Positions 1 to 15,086 of a DNA stretch of 64,000 bases are shown here, piece by piece (within the stretch, counting starts at the first letter, position 1; every line of letters starts with the position of its first letter). Under the pieces are notes generated by a model. That model had not been told where the DNA came from and did not search any database. It saw only the letters and a list, made by a program, of their open reading frames with translations. The position numbers and the translations under genes were made by a program. This DNA is from Duganella sp. BJB480 (GTDB lineage: Bacteria; Pseudomonadota; Gammaproteobacteria; Burkholderiales; Burkholderiaceae_D): positions 62,001 through 126,000 of the forward strand of contig QVIN01000004.1 of the NCBI GenBank assembly GCA_003416985.1. Direction: 5' to 3'.

Positions 1-143
1 TGCTCGACCACCAGCGACGGCCGGCGCAGCAGGCCGGGCGACACGCCCAGCATGTTGGCGAAGCTGCGGCTGCCGTAGCCGATGCTTTCGACGTAATCGC
101 GCAGCGGCGCGCCCAGCTTGGACAACCAGTTCTTCAGACTCAT
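1..143 (-). CDS. mlaE: MlaE-type phospholipid ABC transporter permease, N-terminal fragment
   Basis: The first 47 codons of a minus-strand gene that runs off the left edge. It begins MSLKNWLSKLGAPLRDYVES, as expected for the cytoplasmic N-terminus of MlaE permeases. Its ATG overlaps the TGA of the upstream ATPase gene by four bases (ATGA), so the two are translationally coupled. MlaE is the membrane subunit of the Mla system, which moves phospholipids between outer and inner membrane to keep the outer membrane asymmetric. The call rests on the short N-terminus plus the mlaF neighbour; membrane segments lie outside the window. Confidence 0.8.
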   Translation of the reverse strand, partial: MSLKNWLSKLGAPLRDYVESIGYGSRSFANMLGVSPGLLRRPSLVVE

Positions 144-955
144 ACTTGCACTCCCAGGCCCAGGTCATCGGCCAGGGACTTGCCTGGATAGTGGAACGGC
201 ACCGGGCCATCGGCCTCGGCGTTGACGAATTGCTTCACATACGGGTCGGTCGACACCATCATCTCGTCCGGCGTGCCGTGCGCAACGATCTTGCCTTGCG
301 ACAGGAAGTACACATAGTCGGCGATGGCAAAGCATTCCTTGACGTCGTGCGACACCAGCACCGTGGTCGAGCCCAGCGCGGTGTTCAGGTTGCGGATCAG
401 GTTGGCGGTGACGCCCATCGAGATCGGATCCAGGCCGGCGAAGGGCTCGTCGTACATGATCAGTTCCGGGTCCAGCGCGATCGAGCGGGCCAGCGCCACG
501 CGGCGCGCCATGCCGCCGGAGATTTCGCCCGGCTTGAGCTTGGCGGCGTTGCGCAGGCCGACCGCGTGCAGCTTCATCAGCACCAGGTTGCGGATCAGCT
601 CTTCCGACAGGTCGGTGTGCTCGCGCAGCGGGAAGGCGACGTTTTCGTACACGGTCAGGTCGGTGAACAGCGCGCCGTGCTGAAACAACATGCCCATCTT
701 GCGCCGCAGCAGATACAGGCCGGCGGTATTGAGCTTGTGCACCACCTGGCCCTGCACCTTGACATGGCCGCGTTGCGGGCGGATCTGGCCGCCGATCAGG
801 CGCAATACCGTGGTCTTGCCGCTGCCCGAGCCGCCCATCACCGCGACCACTTTTCCGCGTGGGAAGTCCATCTGGAGGCCCGACAAGATCGAGCGCTTTC
901 CATAGGAAAAGTGTAAATCACGGATTTCGACTAGATTAGCCACGACTGAACTCAT
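140..955 (-). CDS. mlaF: MlaF-type phospholipid ABC transporter ATP-binding protein
   Basis: ATPase subunit of the Mla phospholipid transporter (271 aa, usual family length). Walker A GGSGSGKTT lies at residues 41-49, the ABC signature is ISGGMARRVALARS, Walker B with catalytic Glu is LIMYDEPFAGLDP, and an SHD switch histidine follows. The signature beginning SGGM rather than SGGQ is typical of Mla/Ttg2A ATPases. The stop overlaps the start of the permease gene, so this is the promoter-proximal gene of an mlaFE... operon continuing to the left. No good ribosome-binding site is visible before the ATG; a run of seven to eight A/T bases precedes it. Confidence 0.9.
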   Translation of the reverse strand: MSSVVANLVEIRDLHFSYGKRSILSGLQMDFPRGKVVAVMGGSGSGKTTVLRLIGGQIRPQRGHVKVQGQVVHKLNTAGLYLLRRKMGMLFQHGALFTDLTVYENVAFPLREHTDLSEELIRNLVLMKLHAVGLRNAAKLKPGEISGGMARRVALARSIALDPELIMYDEPFAGLDPISMGVTANLIRNLNTALGSTTVLVSHDVKECFAIADYVYFLSQGKIVAHGTPDEMMVSTDPYVKQFVNAEADGPVPFHYPGKSLADDLGLGVQV

Positions 956-1044
956 TTTTTTGAATGCCGTATTGTAGTGCAGAAAGGTTAATCTCTGCTG
1001 GCGCCTCCTTCTTTTGTGACAGAGAGAGGCATTGTAAGTAGCGG

Positions 1045-1074
1045 ATAATACAACACTACTGAACCCAAAGTCAG
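1045..1074 (-). promoter_or_regulatory. Candidate sigma70 promoter for mlaF
   Basis: On the minus strand CTGACT and TATTAT are spaced by 18 bases (-10 at 1045-1050, -35 at 1069-1074). It would give a leader of about 80 nt before mlaF. Seen by eye only; no scoring was possible. The rest of 956-1129 shows no gene. Confidence 0.35.
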
Positions 1075-1129
1075 CAATTTACACCTATCAAGAATTGTAA
1101 CATTGCTGCACCGCACAAACCATGGACGT

Positions 1130-1169
1130 AAAAAAACCGGTGGGAACGGGGATCACCCGTTCCCACCGG
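1130..1169 (-). terminator. Intrinsic terminator of gltBD
   Basis: A perfect 14-bp stem (arms 1137-1150 and 1156-1169, CCGGTGGGAACGGG and its complement) with a five-base loop. On the minus strand it is followed by seven T (A-run at 1130-1136). It lies 30 bases past the gltD stop codon. Confidence 0.93.
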
Positions 1170-1199
1170 CGCGAAGAAGGCTTTCGCGGACCGCTGGGA

Positions 1200-2663
<1,464 letters not shown>

Positions 2664-2698
2664 GATAATTCCTTAAATATTGTTCTGTACGGTCAGCA

Positions 2699-7426
<4,728 letters not shown>

Positions 7427-7572
7427 GGGCTCTCCACTGCAATTTTGACTAACGAAAAGCTAGAGTAGTGCAATGCAGCGTAAACTTCAACAATAACAAT
7501 TAGGGTCGGAGTCGAATTAATTTTTTCCGAGTCGCCGGAAATTTTAATTAGGGACAGAGTGATGGCGATTCT

Positions 7573-7604
7573 AAAAAAACCGCGGGAACCGGCGATTCCC
7601 ACGG
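7573..7604 (-). terminator. Intrinsic terminator of the RAYT gene
   Basis: Stem arms 7580-7588 and 7596-7604 (CCGCGGGAA against TTCCCACGG, one mismatch). On the minus strand seven T follow (A-run 7573-7579). It lies 15 bases past the transposase stop. Confidence 0.8.
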
Positions 7605-7618
7605 TGTTGGCTCGTTGT

Positions 7619-8320
7619 TCAGGCCGCTTCAGGCTTGATTTTGAACGGTCTGCCGCGCTTGGCCGGCAAGACCTGGCGCTTGACCTTGTGCTGCAACGCC
7701 GTCTTGAATTGCTCCGTGCCCAACGGCCAGCCCTTGAGCAGCGCCTTGCTGATGAGGGTGATCTCTTCCTCGCTCAAGGCCGGCTCGGCCAGCGCGATGT
7801 AGGCCGCCTCGCGCTGGAACGGCGTGTTGCCCAGTTCCCAGAACTTCGGATGGTCGACGATCAGGCCGTCGGAACGCAGGCCGGCGTGGTGCGGATAGCT
7901 GGACCACGGATAATCCTCGGCCCGCCCCACCATGCCGTTGCGCACCGGATTGAACTCGATATAACGGCTGCACGACATGAAGTATTGCTCGGCGTCGATC
8001 AGCGAGGTTTTGTAGCGTCCATTCCACAAAGTGCCGCTGCGGCCGTATTTTTGATTGAAGTAGGGCACGTAATAGCGGCCTATCCATTGCATCATCTGGC
8101 CCAGGCCGTCCTCGTCGGCCGGCGTGACCAGCAAATGCAGGTGGTCCGGCATCAACACATAGGCGTGCACCGCCACTTTGTAGTTCTTGGCGGCGGTGCG
8201 CAGCCAGCCTAGGAAGGCCTGGTAATCTTCGGTCTCGCGGAAGATCGGTTGGTTGTTGTTGCCGGTCTGGATAACGTGATGCGGCTGGCCGGGGACGATC
8301 AAGCGGGGTAGACGTGCCAT
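7619..8320 (-). CDS. REP-associated tyrosine transposase (Y1/HUH, IS200-like fold)
   Basis: A 233-residue single-strand DNA transposase/nickase of the RAYT (TnpA-REP) group. The HUH metal site is HLH at residues 60-62 (VLMPDHLHLLV). The probable catalytic tyrosine is Tyr120 in SRYIEFNPVRNGMV, the hallmark box of the family. The start at 8320 (MARLPRLIVPGQPHH) matches the conserved N-terminus; an upstream in-frame TTG at 8332 would add only four residues and has no better ribosome-binding site. RAYTs are usually single-copy, domesticated genes that act on REP hairpins. The GGGACAGAGT motifs around it are its likely substrates. The two long hairpins at 28.4 and 46.9 kb carry a different core. 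Confidence 0.93.
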   Translation of the reverse strand: MARLPRLIVPGQPHHVIQTGNNNQPIFRETEDYQAFLGWLRTAAKNYKVAVHAYVLMPDHLHLLVTPADEDGLGQMMQWIGRYYVPYFNQKYGRSGTLWNGRYKTSLIDAEQYFMSCSRYIEFNPVRNGMVGRAEDYPWSSYPHHAGLRSDGLIVDHPKFWELGNTPFQREAAYIALAEPALSEEEITLISKALLKGWPLGTEQFKTALQHKVKRQVLPAKRGRPFKIKPEAA

Positions 8321-8334
8321 AAATTTCAGCAAAA

Positions 8335-8354
8335 GGAATCGGAAACACCGATTC
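8335..8354. repeat. REP-like hairpin upstream of the RAYT gene
   Basis: GAATCGG (8336-8342), loop AAACA, CCGATTC (8348-8354). It sits between the transposase start and the right-hand GGGACAGAGT copy, as REP hairpins do relative to their tetranucleotide guide in RAYT systems. Confidence 0.5.
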
Positions 8355-8377
8355 TACACCACTCTGTCCCCGATTAA

Positions 8378-9973
8378 TCAGGCGCCCAGCAAAACCGGCC
8401 TGACTCTGTCCCTGTTTTTCGGCGCAGTGCCGGAAAGCTGGAACACGCTGACCACGCGGGCCAGCGCGCCGCTCTGGTCCTGCAGCGCGGCGGAGGCCGC
8501 CGCCGCCTCCTCGACCAGCGCCGCGTTCTGCTGCGTCACCTGGTCCATCTGCGCGATGGCGCGGTTGATCTGCTCGATGCCGTTGGTCTGCTCGGCGCTG
8601 GCGGCGGTGATTTCGCCGATGATGTCGGTCACTCGCCGCACGTTGACGACGATTTCCCGCATCGTGCTGCCGGCCTGGGCCACCAGGCGCGCGCCGCTTT
8701 CCACCTTGTCGACCGAATTGTTGATCAGCTCCTTGATTTCCTTCGCCGCGCTGGCGCTGCGCTGGGCCAGGTTGCGCACCTCGCTCGCCACCACGGCGAA
8801 GCCACGGCCCTGGTCGCCGGCGCGGGCCGCCTCCACCGCCGCGTTCAGGGCCAAAATGTTGGTCTGGAAGGCGATGCCGTCGATGACGGCGATGATGTCG
8901 ACGATCTTGTGCGCCGACGTGCTGATCTCGCTCATGGTGTCGACCACTTCGTCGACCACGGTGCCGCCCTTGACCGCCACCTCCGAGGCCGACAGCGCCA
9001 GCGTATGCGCCTGACGCGAGTTGTCGCCGTTCTGCTTGACGGTGGCGGTCAGTTCCTCCATCGACGAGGCGGTCTGCTGCAGCGAACTGGCCTGCTGTTC
9101 GGTGCGGGCCGACAGGTCGAGGTTGCCGGTGGCAATCTGGCCCGAAGCCGTCGCGATGGTGTCGGTGCCGCTGCGGACCTGGCCGACGATGTTGATCAGG
9201 CTGGCGTTCATGTCCTTCAGCGCCTGCAGCAGCACGCCGGTCTCGTCCTTGCTGCGCACGTCGATCTTGCTGCTCAGGTCGCCCGCCGCGACGGTCTGCG
9301 CCACCCGCACCGCCTTGTGGATGGGGCCGGTGATCGAGATGCCGATGACGTAGGCGAACCAGGCGCCCAGCGCCAGCGCGCCGGCCGTCAGCGCTAGCAG
9401 GAAGCGCTGGCCCGAATGGTATTGCTGCTGCACCTCCGCCGCCAGCGCGCGGCCGACGCCGGCCTCGTAGTCGCCGATTTTCTGCACGTTGTCCAGGTAG
9501 GCATTGAATTGGGGTTCCAGCTTGCTGTCGGCCAGCGCGCGGGCGCCGGCGAGGTCGCCGCTTTTCTTGAGCTTGAACAAAACATCGCGGCTGGCCGCAT
9601 AGCCCTTGCGCACCGACGCGACCGATTCCAGCAAGGCTTTCTCCTCGGTGCTGGTCAGCAGGGGTTCGAGTTGCTTCTGGATGGCGTTGACGCGCGCGCG
9701 GGTGGCGGCTGCCTTCTCGGCAAGCGCCGGGGATTCGGCGGTTTCGGTATTGCGGGCGAAGGCCAGCACGCTCACGCCGCTGATGCTGATCTGGTTATGC
9801 CATTCGGCGGTCAGGCGCTCCTTGACGCTGGCGCTGCCCACCATCTGCTCGGTCAGGTCGCCCACCGCCTGCAGGCGCCACATGCCGGCCATGGCCATGC
9901 CGACGATGAGCAACATCACCAAGCCGAAGCCGCCGGCCAGGCGCATCCCAATTTTCCAATCGCTGTAGCGCAT
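8378..9973 (-). CDS. Methyl-accepting chemotaxis protein
   Basis: Membrane chemoreceptor of 531 aa. TM1 is about residues 11-31, a four-helix-bundle type periplasmic sensor spans 32-189, TM2 is 190-212, HAMP about 213-265. A long cytoplasmic methylation/signalling coiled coil follows, with the conserved tip VVASEVRNLAQRSASAAKEIK. A GGGGAG ribosome-binding site supports the start. The C-terminus has no CheR/CheB-binding pentapeptide. Its last 13 or so residues (KNRDRVRPVLLGA) are read through a GGGACAGAGT copy of the adjacent RAYT locus, so the original tail was probably replaced. Ligand unknown. No che genes are nearby. Confidence 0.95.
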   Translation of the reverse strand: MRYSDWKIGMRLAGGFGLVMLLIVGMAMAGMWRLQAVGDLTEQMVGSASVKERLTAEWHNQISISGVSVLAFARNTETAESPALAEKAAATRARVNAIQKQLEPLLTSTEEKALLESVASVRKGYAASRDVLFKLKKSGDLAGARALADSKLEPQFNAYLDNVQKIGDYEAGVGRALAAEVQQQYHSGQRFLLALTAGALALGAWFAYVIGISITGPIHKAVRVAQTVAAGDLSSKIDVRSKDETGVLLQALKDMNASLINIVGQVRSGTDTIATASGQIATGNLDLSARTEQQASSLQQTASSMEELTATVKQNGDNSRQAHTLALSASEVAVKGGTVVDEVVDTMSEISTSAHKIVDIIAVIDGIAFQTNILALNAAVEAARAGDQGRGFAVVASEVRNLAQRSASAAKEIKELINNSVDKVESGARLVAQAGSTMREIVVNVRRVTDIIGEITAASAEQTNGIEQINRAIAQMDQVTQQNAALVEEAAAASAALQDQSGALARVVSVFQLSGTAPKNRDRVRPVLLGA

Positions 9974-10078
9974 TGCAATTCTCCCCAGTTTTTTATACGT
10001 GGAAAATTCATGCTACGACAAAGCTGCACTTAGGAAACTCACAGATTTCCACAGTACAGAAATACTATTGAGTTTGAC

Positions 10079-10759
10079 TCAAGATAAGTTGAAGCTGGCG
10101 GAGAGGCTGTAGCCCTCGCCATAGGCGCTGCGCAGGGGCAAGTCCTGGCCAAGGCCGGTGCGGGCTTTTTTGCGTAAACGATACACCAGCATGTCGACCC
10201 GGCGTCCGGCGTCGGGATCGTCGCCGCCGATGCCGGCCACGATGACCTGGCGCGGCACGGGACGGGTGTTAATCGTCAGCAAATGAAGGAAATTGCATTC
10301 TTTCTCGGTCAGCGTGATCGCCATGCCTTGCAGCTCCAGCTGGCGGGCGCTGACGCGCAGCGTCCACTTGCTGGGCGCAGGGACGGTTTCCTGCGGACCG
10401 ACACGGCGGTCCAGCGCCTCGATGTGGGCGGCCAGTTCCGGGAATTTGATCGGCTTGGTCAGGTAGTGGTCGGCGCCCAGGCGCAGGCCGAGGATGCGGT
10501 TGTCGAACGCGACCCGGCCGGTCAGCACCAGCAGGCCGATCTGCGGATACAGCTGGCGCATCCTGGGTATCACATTGAAACCGTCTTCGTCCGGCAGACC
10601 CAGATCGAGCACCACCACGCCGACATTGCCCTGGCTGAGGGCGGACCACATTTCGCTGGCGTTGTTGGTGATGTGCACTTCGTGTTCAAGCTCAGTCAAA
10701 AACTCTGCCATTTCCTCGGCATAGTCCAGATTGTCTTCCACGATGAGTATTTGCGTCAT
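10079..10759 (-). CDS. Two-component response regulator, OmpR/PhoB-like
   Basis: Receiver plus winged-helix DNA-binding regulator (226 aa). Acidic pocket Glu8/Asp9, phospho-acceptor Asp52 in VVLDLGLPDEDG, the LTGR switch region and Lys in YLTKPIKF are present. The C-terminal wing domain (about 130-220) includes LTEKECNFLHLL and RRVDMLVYRLRKK. The ATG at 10759 (MTQILIVEDN) is preferred; an upstream TTG at 10789 would add ten residues not expected for the fold. It lies 55 bases past the kinase gene from this ATG and is its evident partner. Targets unknown. Confidence 0.92.
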   Translation of the reverse strand: MTQILIVEDNLDYAEEMAEFLTELEHEVHITNNASEMWSALSQGNVGVVVLDLGLPDEDGFNVIPRMRQLYPQIGLLVLTGRVAFDNRILGLRLGADHYLTKPIKFPELAAHIEALDRRVGPQETVPAPSKWTLRVSARQLELQGMAITLTEKECNFLHLLTINTRPVPRQVIVAGIGGDDPDAGRRVDMLVYRLRKKARTGLGQDLPLRSAYGEGYSLSASFNLS

Positions 10760-10814
10760 TGATGCGCCATTCGATCGATTATTGAGCAACGGTGCTCAGT
10801 CCTGCCTTGCTGCT

Positions 10815-11948
10815 TCAGCTTGCGTCCAAGGAATTATCACTGCTGCCACCCGACCGCGCAAGGCTTTTCCCGGCAGCGGCCCCAACCGGCAACCAAATCC
10901 GAAATTCCGCGCCGCTTTCAGAAACATTTGTTGCCGTCAGCGTGCCGCCGTGAACATCCACCACCGCGCGCGCCATGTACAGGCCCAAGCCGGATCCGGC
11001 CACGCCGACAGCGTTGCTGCCGCGGAAGGATTTGTCGAACACATGCGCCAGTTCGGCCGCCGGCACGCCGGCCCCGTGATCGCGCACCAGGAACTCGACG
11101 CCGCCCTCGCTTGCCATTTTGCCTATCAATTCTATCGGAGTATTGGCGCTCGTGTACTTTATTGCATTGTCCACCAAGATTTCCAGGCATAAGCGCACAC
11201 CGGCCGGGTCGCAGCGCATCCATTGCGGCAGCGCATCGGTACGCACGCTGACCGCGTCGCGCCGGCGGCGCGCCTGTTCGGCCACCGATTCCAGCAGCGT
11301 GGCGGGCGAGATTTCATTCGGCTGGCGCTCGCGGCCGATGCTGGCCATGCGCTCGGGCGACAGGTACTCGTCCAGCATGGCCAGCATGCGGTCGACGGCG
11401 GTCTGGATCTTGCGGTAGCGCTTGCGCGTGCCTTCGTCGTGATGGGCGCCGGTCATTTCCAGGCGCTGCACGGCGCCGTCGATGGTCGACAGCGGCGTGC
11501 GGAATTCGTGCGACAGCATGGAGGCGAATTTCTTTTGCTGCGCCGCCAGCTCGCGGCGCGCGCTCAGGTCGCGCACCACGCCCACCACCGAGACGGCGGC
11601 GCCTTGCTCGTCGAGGATCAGCGTCGATTCGATTTCCACCGGCAGCAGGCGGCCGTCCGCGTGGGGCAGCTCGGTTTCGCGCAGCAGGCGAAGGCGGCTC
11701 GGGTCGCCGTTGGCGTGGCGCGCCAGCCGGGCCGGCAGTTGCTGCAACAGGCCGGCGGCCAGCGCCTGCGCGGACTCCAGCGTGTAGCCGAACTGGCGCC
11801 CGGCGGCGGGGCTGAGCCACGTCAGACGCAGACTGGCGCAGTCGGCCATCCAGCTGACCTCGCCGCTGTGCTGGAGCAGCAGGCGATAGCGCTCCGCTTC
11901 CTCCTGCGACTGGCGCAGCGCCGCTTGCAGTTCGGCGACGGTCGCCAC
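10815..11948 (-). CDS. PAS-domain histidine kinase
   Basis: A soluble sensor kinase (377 aa, no membrane segment): N-terminal coiled coil, PAS domain about 22-130, HisKA with phospho-acceptor His147 (SHEFRTPLSTIDG), and an ATPase domain with DNAIKY, DHGAGVP and GSGLGLY boxes. The start is GTG immediately after the TAA of the SNF2 helicase gene, with no base between them, so translation is almost certainly coupled. No alternative start before the PAS domain exists. Partner is the response regulator downstream. The cytoplasmic location suggests an internal cue, perhaps tied to the helicase; this is inference. Confidence 0.92.
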   Translation of the reverse strand: MATVAELQAALRQSQEEAERYRLLLQHSGEVSWMADCASLRLTWLSPAAGRQFGYTLESAQALAAGLLQQLPARLARHANGDPSRLRLLRETELPHADGRLLPVEIESTLILDEQGAAVSVVGVVRDLSARRELAAQQKKFASMLSHEFRTPLSTIDGAVQRLEMTGAHHDEGTRKRYRKIQTAVDRMLAMLDEYLSPERMASIGRERQPNEISPATLLESVAEQARRRRDAVSVRTDALPQWMRCDPAGVRLCLEILVDNAIKYTSANTPIELIGKMASEGGVEFLVRDHGAGVPAAELAHVFDKSFRGSNAVGVAGSGLGLYMARAVVDVHGGTLTATNVSESGAEFRIWLPVGAAAGKSLARSGGSSDNSLDAS

Positions 11949-14900
11949 TTATTCCGCCAGCGGGGCGAAGATCTGCTGCAGGTCCTCCTGGGTGAGCGCC
12001 ATTTTCTGCGACTCGCCTTCGGCCAGGATGGATTGCGCCAGATCGGATTTCTTCTGCTGCAGCAGCTGGATTTTTTCCTCCAGCGTGCCCTTGGCGATCA
12101 ACTTGTAGACGAACACCGGCTTGTCCTGGCCGATACGCCAGGCGCGGTCGGTGGCCTGGTTTTCCGCCGCCGGATTCCACCACGGATCGTAGTGGATCAC
12201 GGTGTCGGCCGCCGTCAGGTTCAGGCCGACGCCGCCCGCCTTCAGGCTGATCAGGAAGATCGGCACCGCGCCCTGCTGGAACGCCGCCACCTGCGCGCTG
12301 CGGTCCTTGGTCTCGCCGGTCAGCAAGGCATACGGGATATCGCGCGCTTCCAGTTCCTCCTCGATCAGCTCCAGCATGCTGGTGAACTGCGAGAACACCA
12401 GGATCTTGCGGTTTTCCTCCAGCAGGTCCTCGACCATCTGCATCAAGTCGATCAGCTTGGCCGAGCCGGCCGTCTGCTTCTTCGACGGCAGCGACTTGAC
12501 CAGGCGCGGATCGCAGCAGACCTGGCGCAGCTTGAGCAGCGCCTCCAGGATCACGATCTGGCTGCGCGCCACGCCCTTGCGGTCGATCTCCTCGCGCACC
12601 TTCTGGTCCATGGCCAGTCTCACCGTCTCGTACAGGTCGCGCTGGGCGCCGGTCAGCTCGACCTTGCGCACCATCTCGGTCTTCGGCGGCAGTTCCTTGG
12701 CCACGTTGTCCTTGGTCCGGCGCAGCAGGAAGGGCTTGATGCGGCGGTTCAGCAGCGCGCGCCGCAGCGGGTCGTCCTGGCGCTCGATCGGGTGGCGGAA
12801 CACGGTGTTGAAGCCCTTCTCGTCGCCGAGCAGGCCCGGCAGCAGGAAGTGGAATTGCGACCACAGCTCGCCCAGGTGGTTTTCCAGCGGCGTGCCGGAC
12901 AGGCACAGCCGATGGCGCGCGCGCAACAGGCCGGCGCTTTGCGCGGCCTTGCTGCGGGTGTTCTTGATGTAGTGCGACTCATCCAGGATGACCAGGTGGA
13001 AATCGTGCTCGCGCAGTTTTTCCTCGTCGCGCGGCAGCAGCGCGTAGGTGGTCAGCACCAGGTCGGCTTCCTCGATCTGGTCGAACTGGCCCATGCGGTC
13101 CTTGCCCTGCAACAGCAGCACGCGCAGGCCGGGGGCGAAGCGCGCCGCCTCCTCCTGCCAGTTGCCCATCAGGCTGGTCGGCGCGATCACCAGCGCCGGC
13201 GCGGTCAGGCGGCCGGCCTCCTTCTCGACCAGGATGTGGGCCAGCGTCTGCACGGTCTTGCCCAGGCCCATGTCATCGGCCAGGATGCCGGCGAAGCCGT
13301 ACTCGCGCAGGAACTGCATCCACGACAAGCCGTCGGTCTGGTAGTCGCGCAGCGTGGCCTGCAGGCCGGCCGGCGTGGCGATGCGCTTGACGGCGCCGAA
13401 CTGGTTCAGGCGCGCGCCCATTTCGCGCAACTCGGCGCCGCCGGTCCAGTTGAGCTCGACGTTGCGGGCCAGGTCGTCCAGGCGCGCCGCGTCCAGCGTG
13501 GCCATGCGCAGCGAGGTCTTGATCTTGTCGTTGAAGTACAGCTCGCCCAGCGTGTTGAGGATGGGCTTGACGCGCCCCCACGGCAGCGCGACACGGCTGC
13601 CGTCGGGCAGCACGGCCAGCATCTGGTCCTCGTCGCCGTGCTGGGCGATGGTTTTCGGGTTGAAGTCGTTCGGCGCGCTGCGGATCATCTGCACCAGCAC
13701 CGGCAGCAGCGGCACGCGGTCCTGCTCGACCATGATGCCCAGTTCCAGCTCGAACCAGGCGTGGCCGCCGTCGGCCGGATCTTCCACCACATCGGCGTAC
13801 CAGTCGCCGACGTCGCTGACGTCGTAGCGGTACTTGACGGTTTTCTCGACCTTCCAGCCGGCTTGCTTGAGCGCGTCGATACCGTCGCGGGCGAAGCGTA
13901 TCCATTCGGCCTGGCTCGGCAGCAACAGGCCGCCCTTGACGCTGCTCAGCGGCAGGGTGACCGGCGGGTGGAAGTGGCGCTCGGTCAGCAACGACAGGGC
14001 CAGCTCCTCGGCGGCGCTGTCGCGCTGGATGATTTCGGTCACTTCGCCCTTCTGGCGCACCACGCGCTGCGACGGGTCGAAGGAGACGCGCTCGCCGTCG
14101 TAGTCGAAGGACAGCACGGCGAAGTCGTGCCAGCGCTGCAGCGAGCCGTCGGCCAGCATGGCCGCGTCCAGCGTCAGCACCGGGCGCGGCTTGACGTCGT
14201 CGCGCACCCGCTGCGGCAGCGGCTGCGGCAGCGGCATCAGCTGTTGCAGGCCGTGGGCCAGCAGCAGTTGCGACACGCGCATCTTGTCGTTGTTGGTGAG
14301 CAGCGGGGCTTGCGCCACCAGCGCCTGCAGATCGGCCAGCGGGATCGCCGCGCCGCCCTGGTTGAGCTGCAGCACGCCGCAGGAAAGGTTGTCGATGTAC
14401 CACGGCGGATCGGTCGGCAGCATGTAGTCGACCTGGTCGGCGCCGACATGCTTGGCGTTAGGCGGCGCCTGCACCTGCCAGCCCAGCCTCAGCCCTTTGC
14501 CTTCCTCGCGCCAGGCCAGGTTGGCTTCGCGCATCACGCCGCCCTTGAGCGGGTAGACCAGGCCGTTGCCGACATCGGCCCAGGAGTTTGCCCAAAGCAA
14601 CTTATCCTGTTCGGCCAGCATGTTGAGCAGGGCCGCGCCGATCTTGCCGCGCGGCTCGGTGGCGGAGCCGGTCTGGGAATTCTGTCCGCTGCGCATTGCA
14701 ACAAAGAAACGGATCAAGTCCTCGTCGCCGGCCGCGAGGAAGCTCGGCGGAGCCGACAGCAGCGAAAATATCTCGCTCACCGGGCTGGCCGCGGCGACGT
14801 CGCCGTTCGAGCGCAGCCGCGCCTTGTACAGGCACAGCGCCACATGGCGGCCGCCGCTGGTGGGCGCCATCACGTAGATCAGCTTGTATTGGGTCTGCTG

Positions 14901-15086
14901 CTTGGGATCGTTATCGACCGGCGGCGCGTTCAGTTTGGCTTTTGGATGCGCTGCGGCATCCACACGCTGCAGCCAGGTGGCTACGGCGTACGACAATTGA
15001 TTCGCGGGCGGCGCAGGGCGTACGGGGGCTGCCGGGGCAGCTGGGACATCGGTGGCGTCGTCGCGGGTAAAATCCATAGGTCGCAT
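11949..15086 (-). CDS. SNF2-family DEAD/DEAH-box helicase
   Basis: Large SNF2/RapA-type ATPase of 1045 aa. An approximately 550-residue N-terminal region precedes the motor. Walker A DDMGLGKTVQTLA is near residue 608 and motif II LDESHYIKN near 702. Helicase C has LLTGETKDR, FLISLKAGGVGLNLTAADTVI and motif VI ATDRAWRIGQDKPVF. No zinc-finger SWIM motif was seen, although this architecture often has one. Proteins of this kind remodel protein-DNA or RNA polymerase complexes. It is the first gene of an operon with a kinase and a response regulator. Divergent from tex. Confidence 0.93.
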   Translation of the reverse strand: MRPMDFTRDDATDVPAAPAAPVRPAPPANQLSYAVATWLQRVDAAAHPKAKLNAPPVDNDPKQQTQYKLIYVMAPTSGGRHVALCLYKARLRSNGDVAAASPVSEIFSLLSAPPSFLAAGDEDLIRFFVAMRSGQNSQTGSATEPRGKIGAALLNMLAEQDKLLWANSWADVGNGLVYPLKGGVMREANLAWREEGKGLRLGWQVQAPPNAKHVGADQVDYMLPTDPPWYIDNLSCGVLQLNQGGAAIPLADLQALVAQAPLLTNNDKMRVSQLLLAHGLQQLMPLPQPLPQRVRDDVKPRPVLTLDAAMLADGSLQRWHDFAVLSFDYDGERVSFDPSQRVVRQKGEVTEIIQRDSAAEELALSLLTERHFHPPVTLPLSSVKGGLLLPSQAEWIRFARDGIDALKQAGWKVEKTVKYRYDVSDVGDWYADVVEDPADGGHAWFELELGIMVEQDRVPLLPVLVQMIRSAPNDFNPKTIAQHGDEDQMLAVLPDGSRVALPWGRVKPILNTLGELYFNDKIKTSLRMATLDAARLDDLARNVELNWTGGAELREMGARLNQFGAVKRIATPAGLQATLRDYQTDGLSWMQFLREYGFAGILADDMGLGKTVQTLAHILVEKEAGRLTAPALVIAPTSLMGNWQEEAARFAPGLRVLLLQGKDRMGQFDQIEEADLVLTTYALLPRDEEKLREHDFHLVILDESHYIKNTRSKAAQSAGLLRARHRLCLSGTPLENHLGELWSQFHFLLPGLLGDEKGFNTVFRHPIERQDDPLRRALLNRRIKPFLLRRTKDNVAKELPPKTEMVRKVELTGAQRDLYETVRLAMDQKVREEIDRKGVARSQIVILEALLKLRQVCCDPRLVKSLPSKKQTAGSAKLIDLMQMVEDLLEENRKILVFSQFTSMLELIEEELEARDIPYALLTGETKDRSAQVAAFQQGAVPIFLISLKAGGVGLNLTAADTVIHYDPWWNPAAENQATDRAWRIGQDKPVFVYKLIAKGTLEEKIQLLQQKKSDLAQSILAEGESQKMALTQEDLQQIFAPLAE

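Larger units (their letters stand above)
7498..8413 (-). mobile_element. RAYT locus with REP-like end motifs
   Basis: A transposase gene bracketed by four copies of one short motif. AATTAGGGTCGGAGT is at 7498-7512 and AATTAGGGACAGAGT at 7546-7560. An inverted copy (18 of 21 positions match the second copy and its flanks) is at 8357-8377, and a further inverted ACTCTGTCCCT is at 8403-8413, inside the 3' end of the chemoreceptor gene. A GAATCGG/CCGATTC hairpin (8336-8354) stands between the transposase start and the right-hand motif. This is the arrangement expected of a REP-associated tyrosine transposase and its BIME-like sites. No target-site duplication was identified. Confidence 0.7.
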
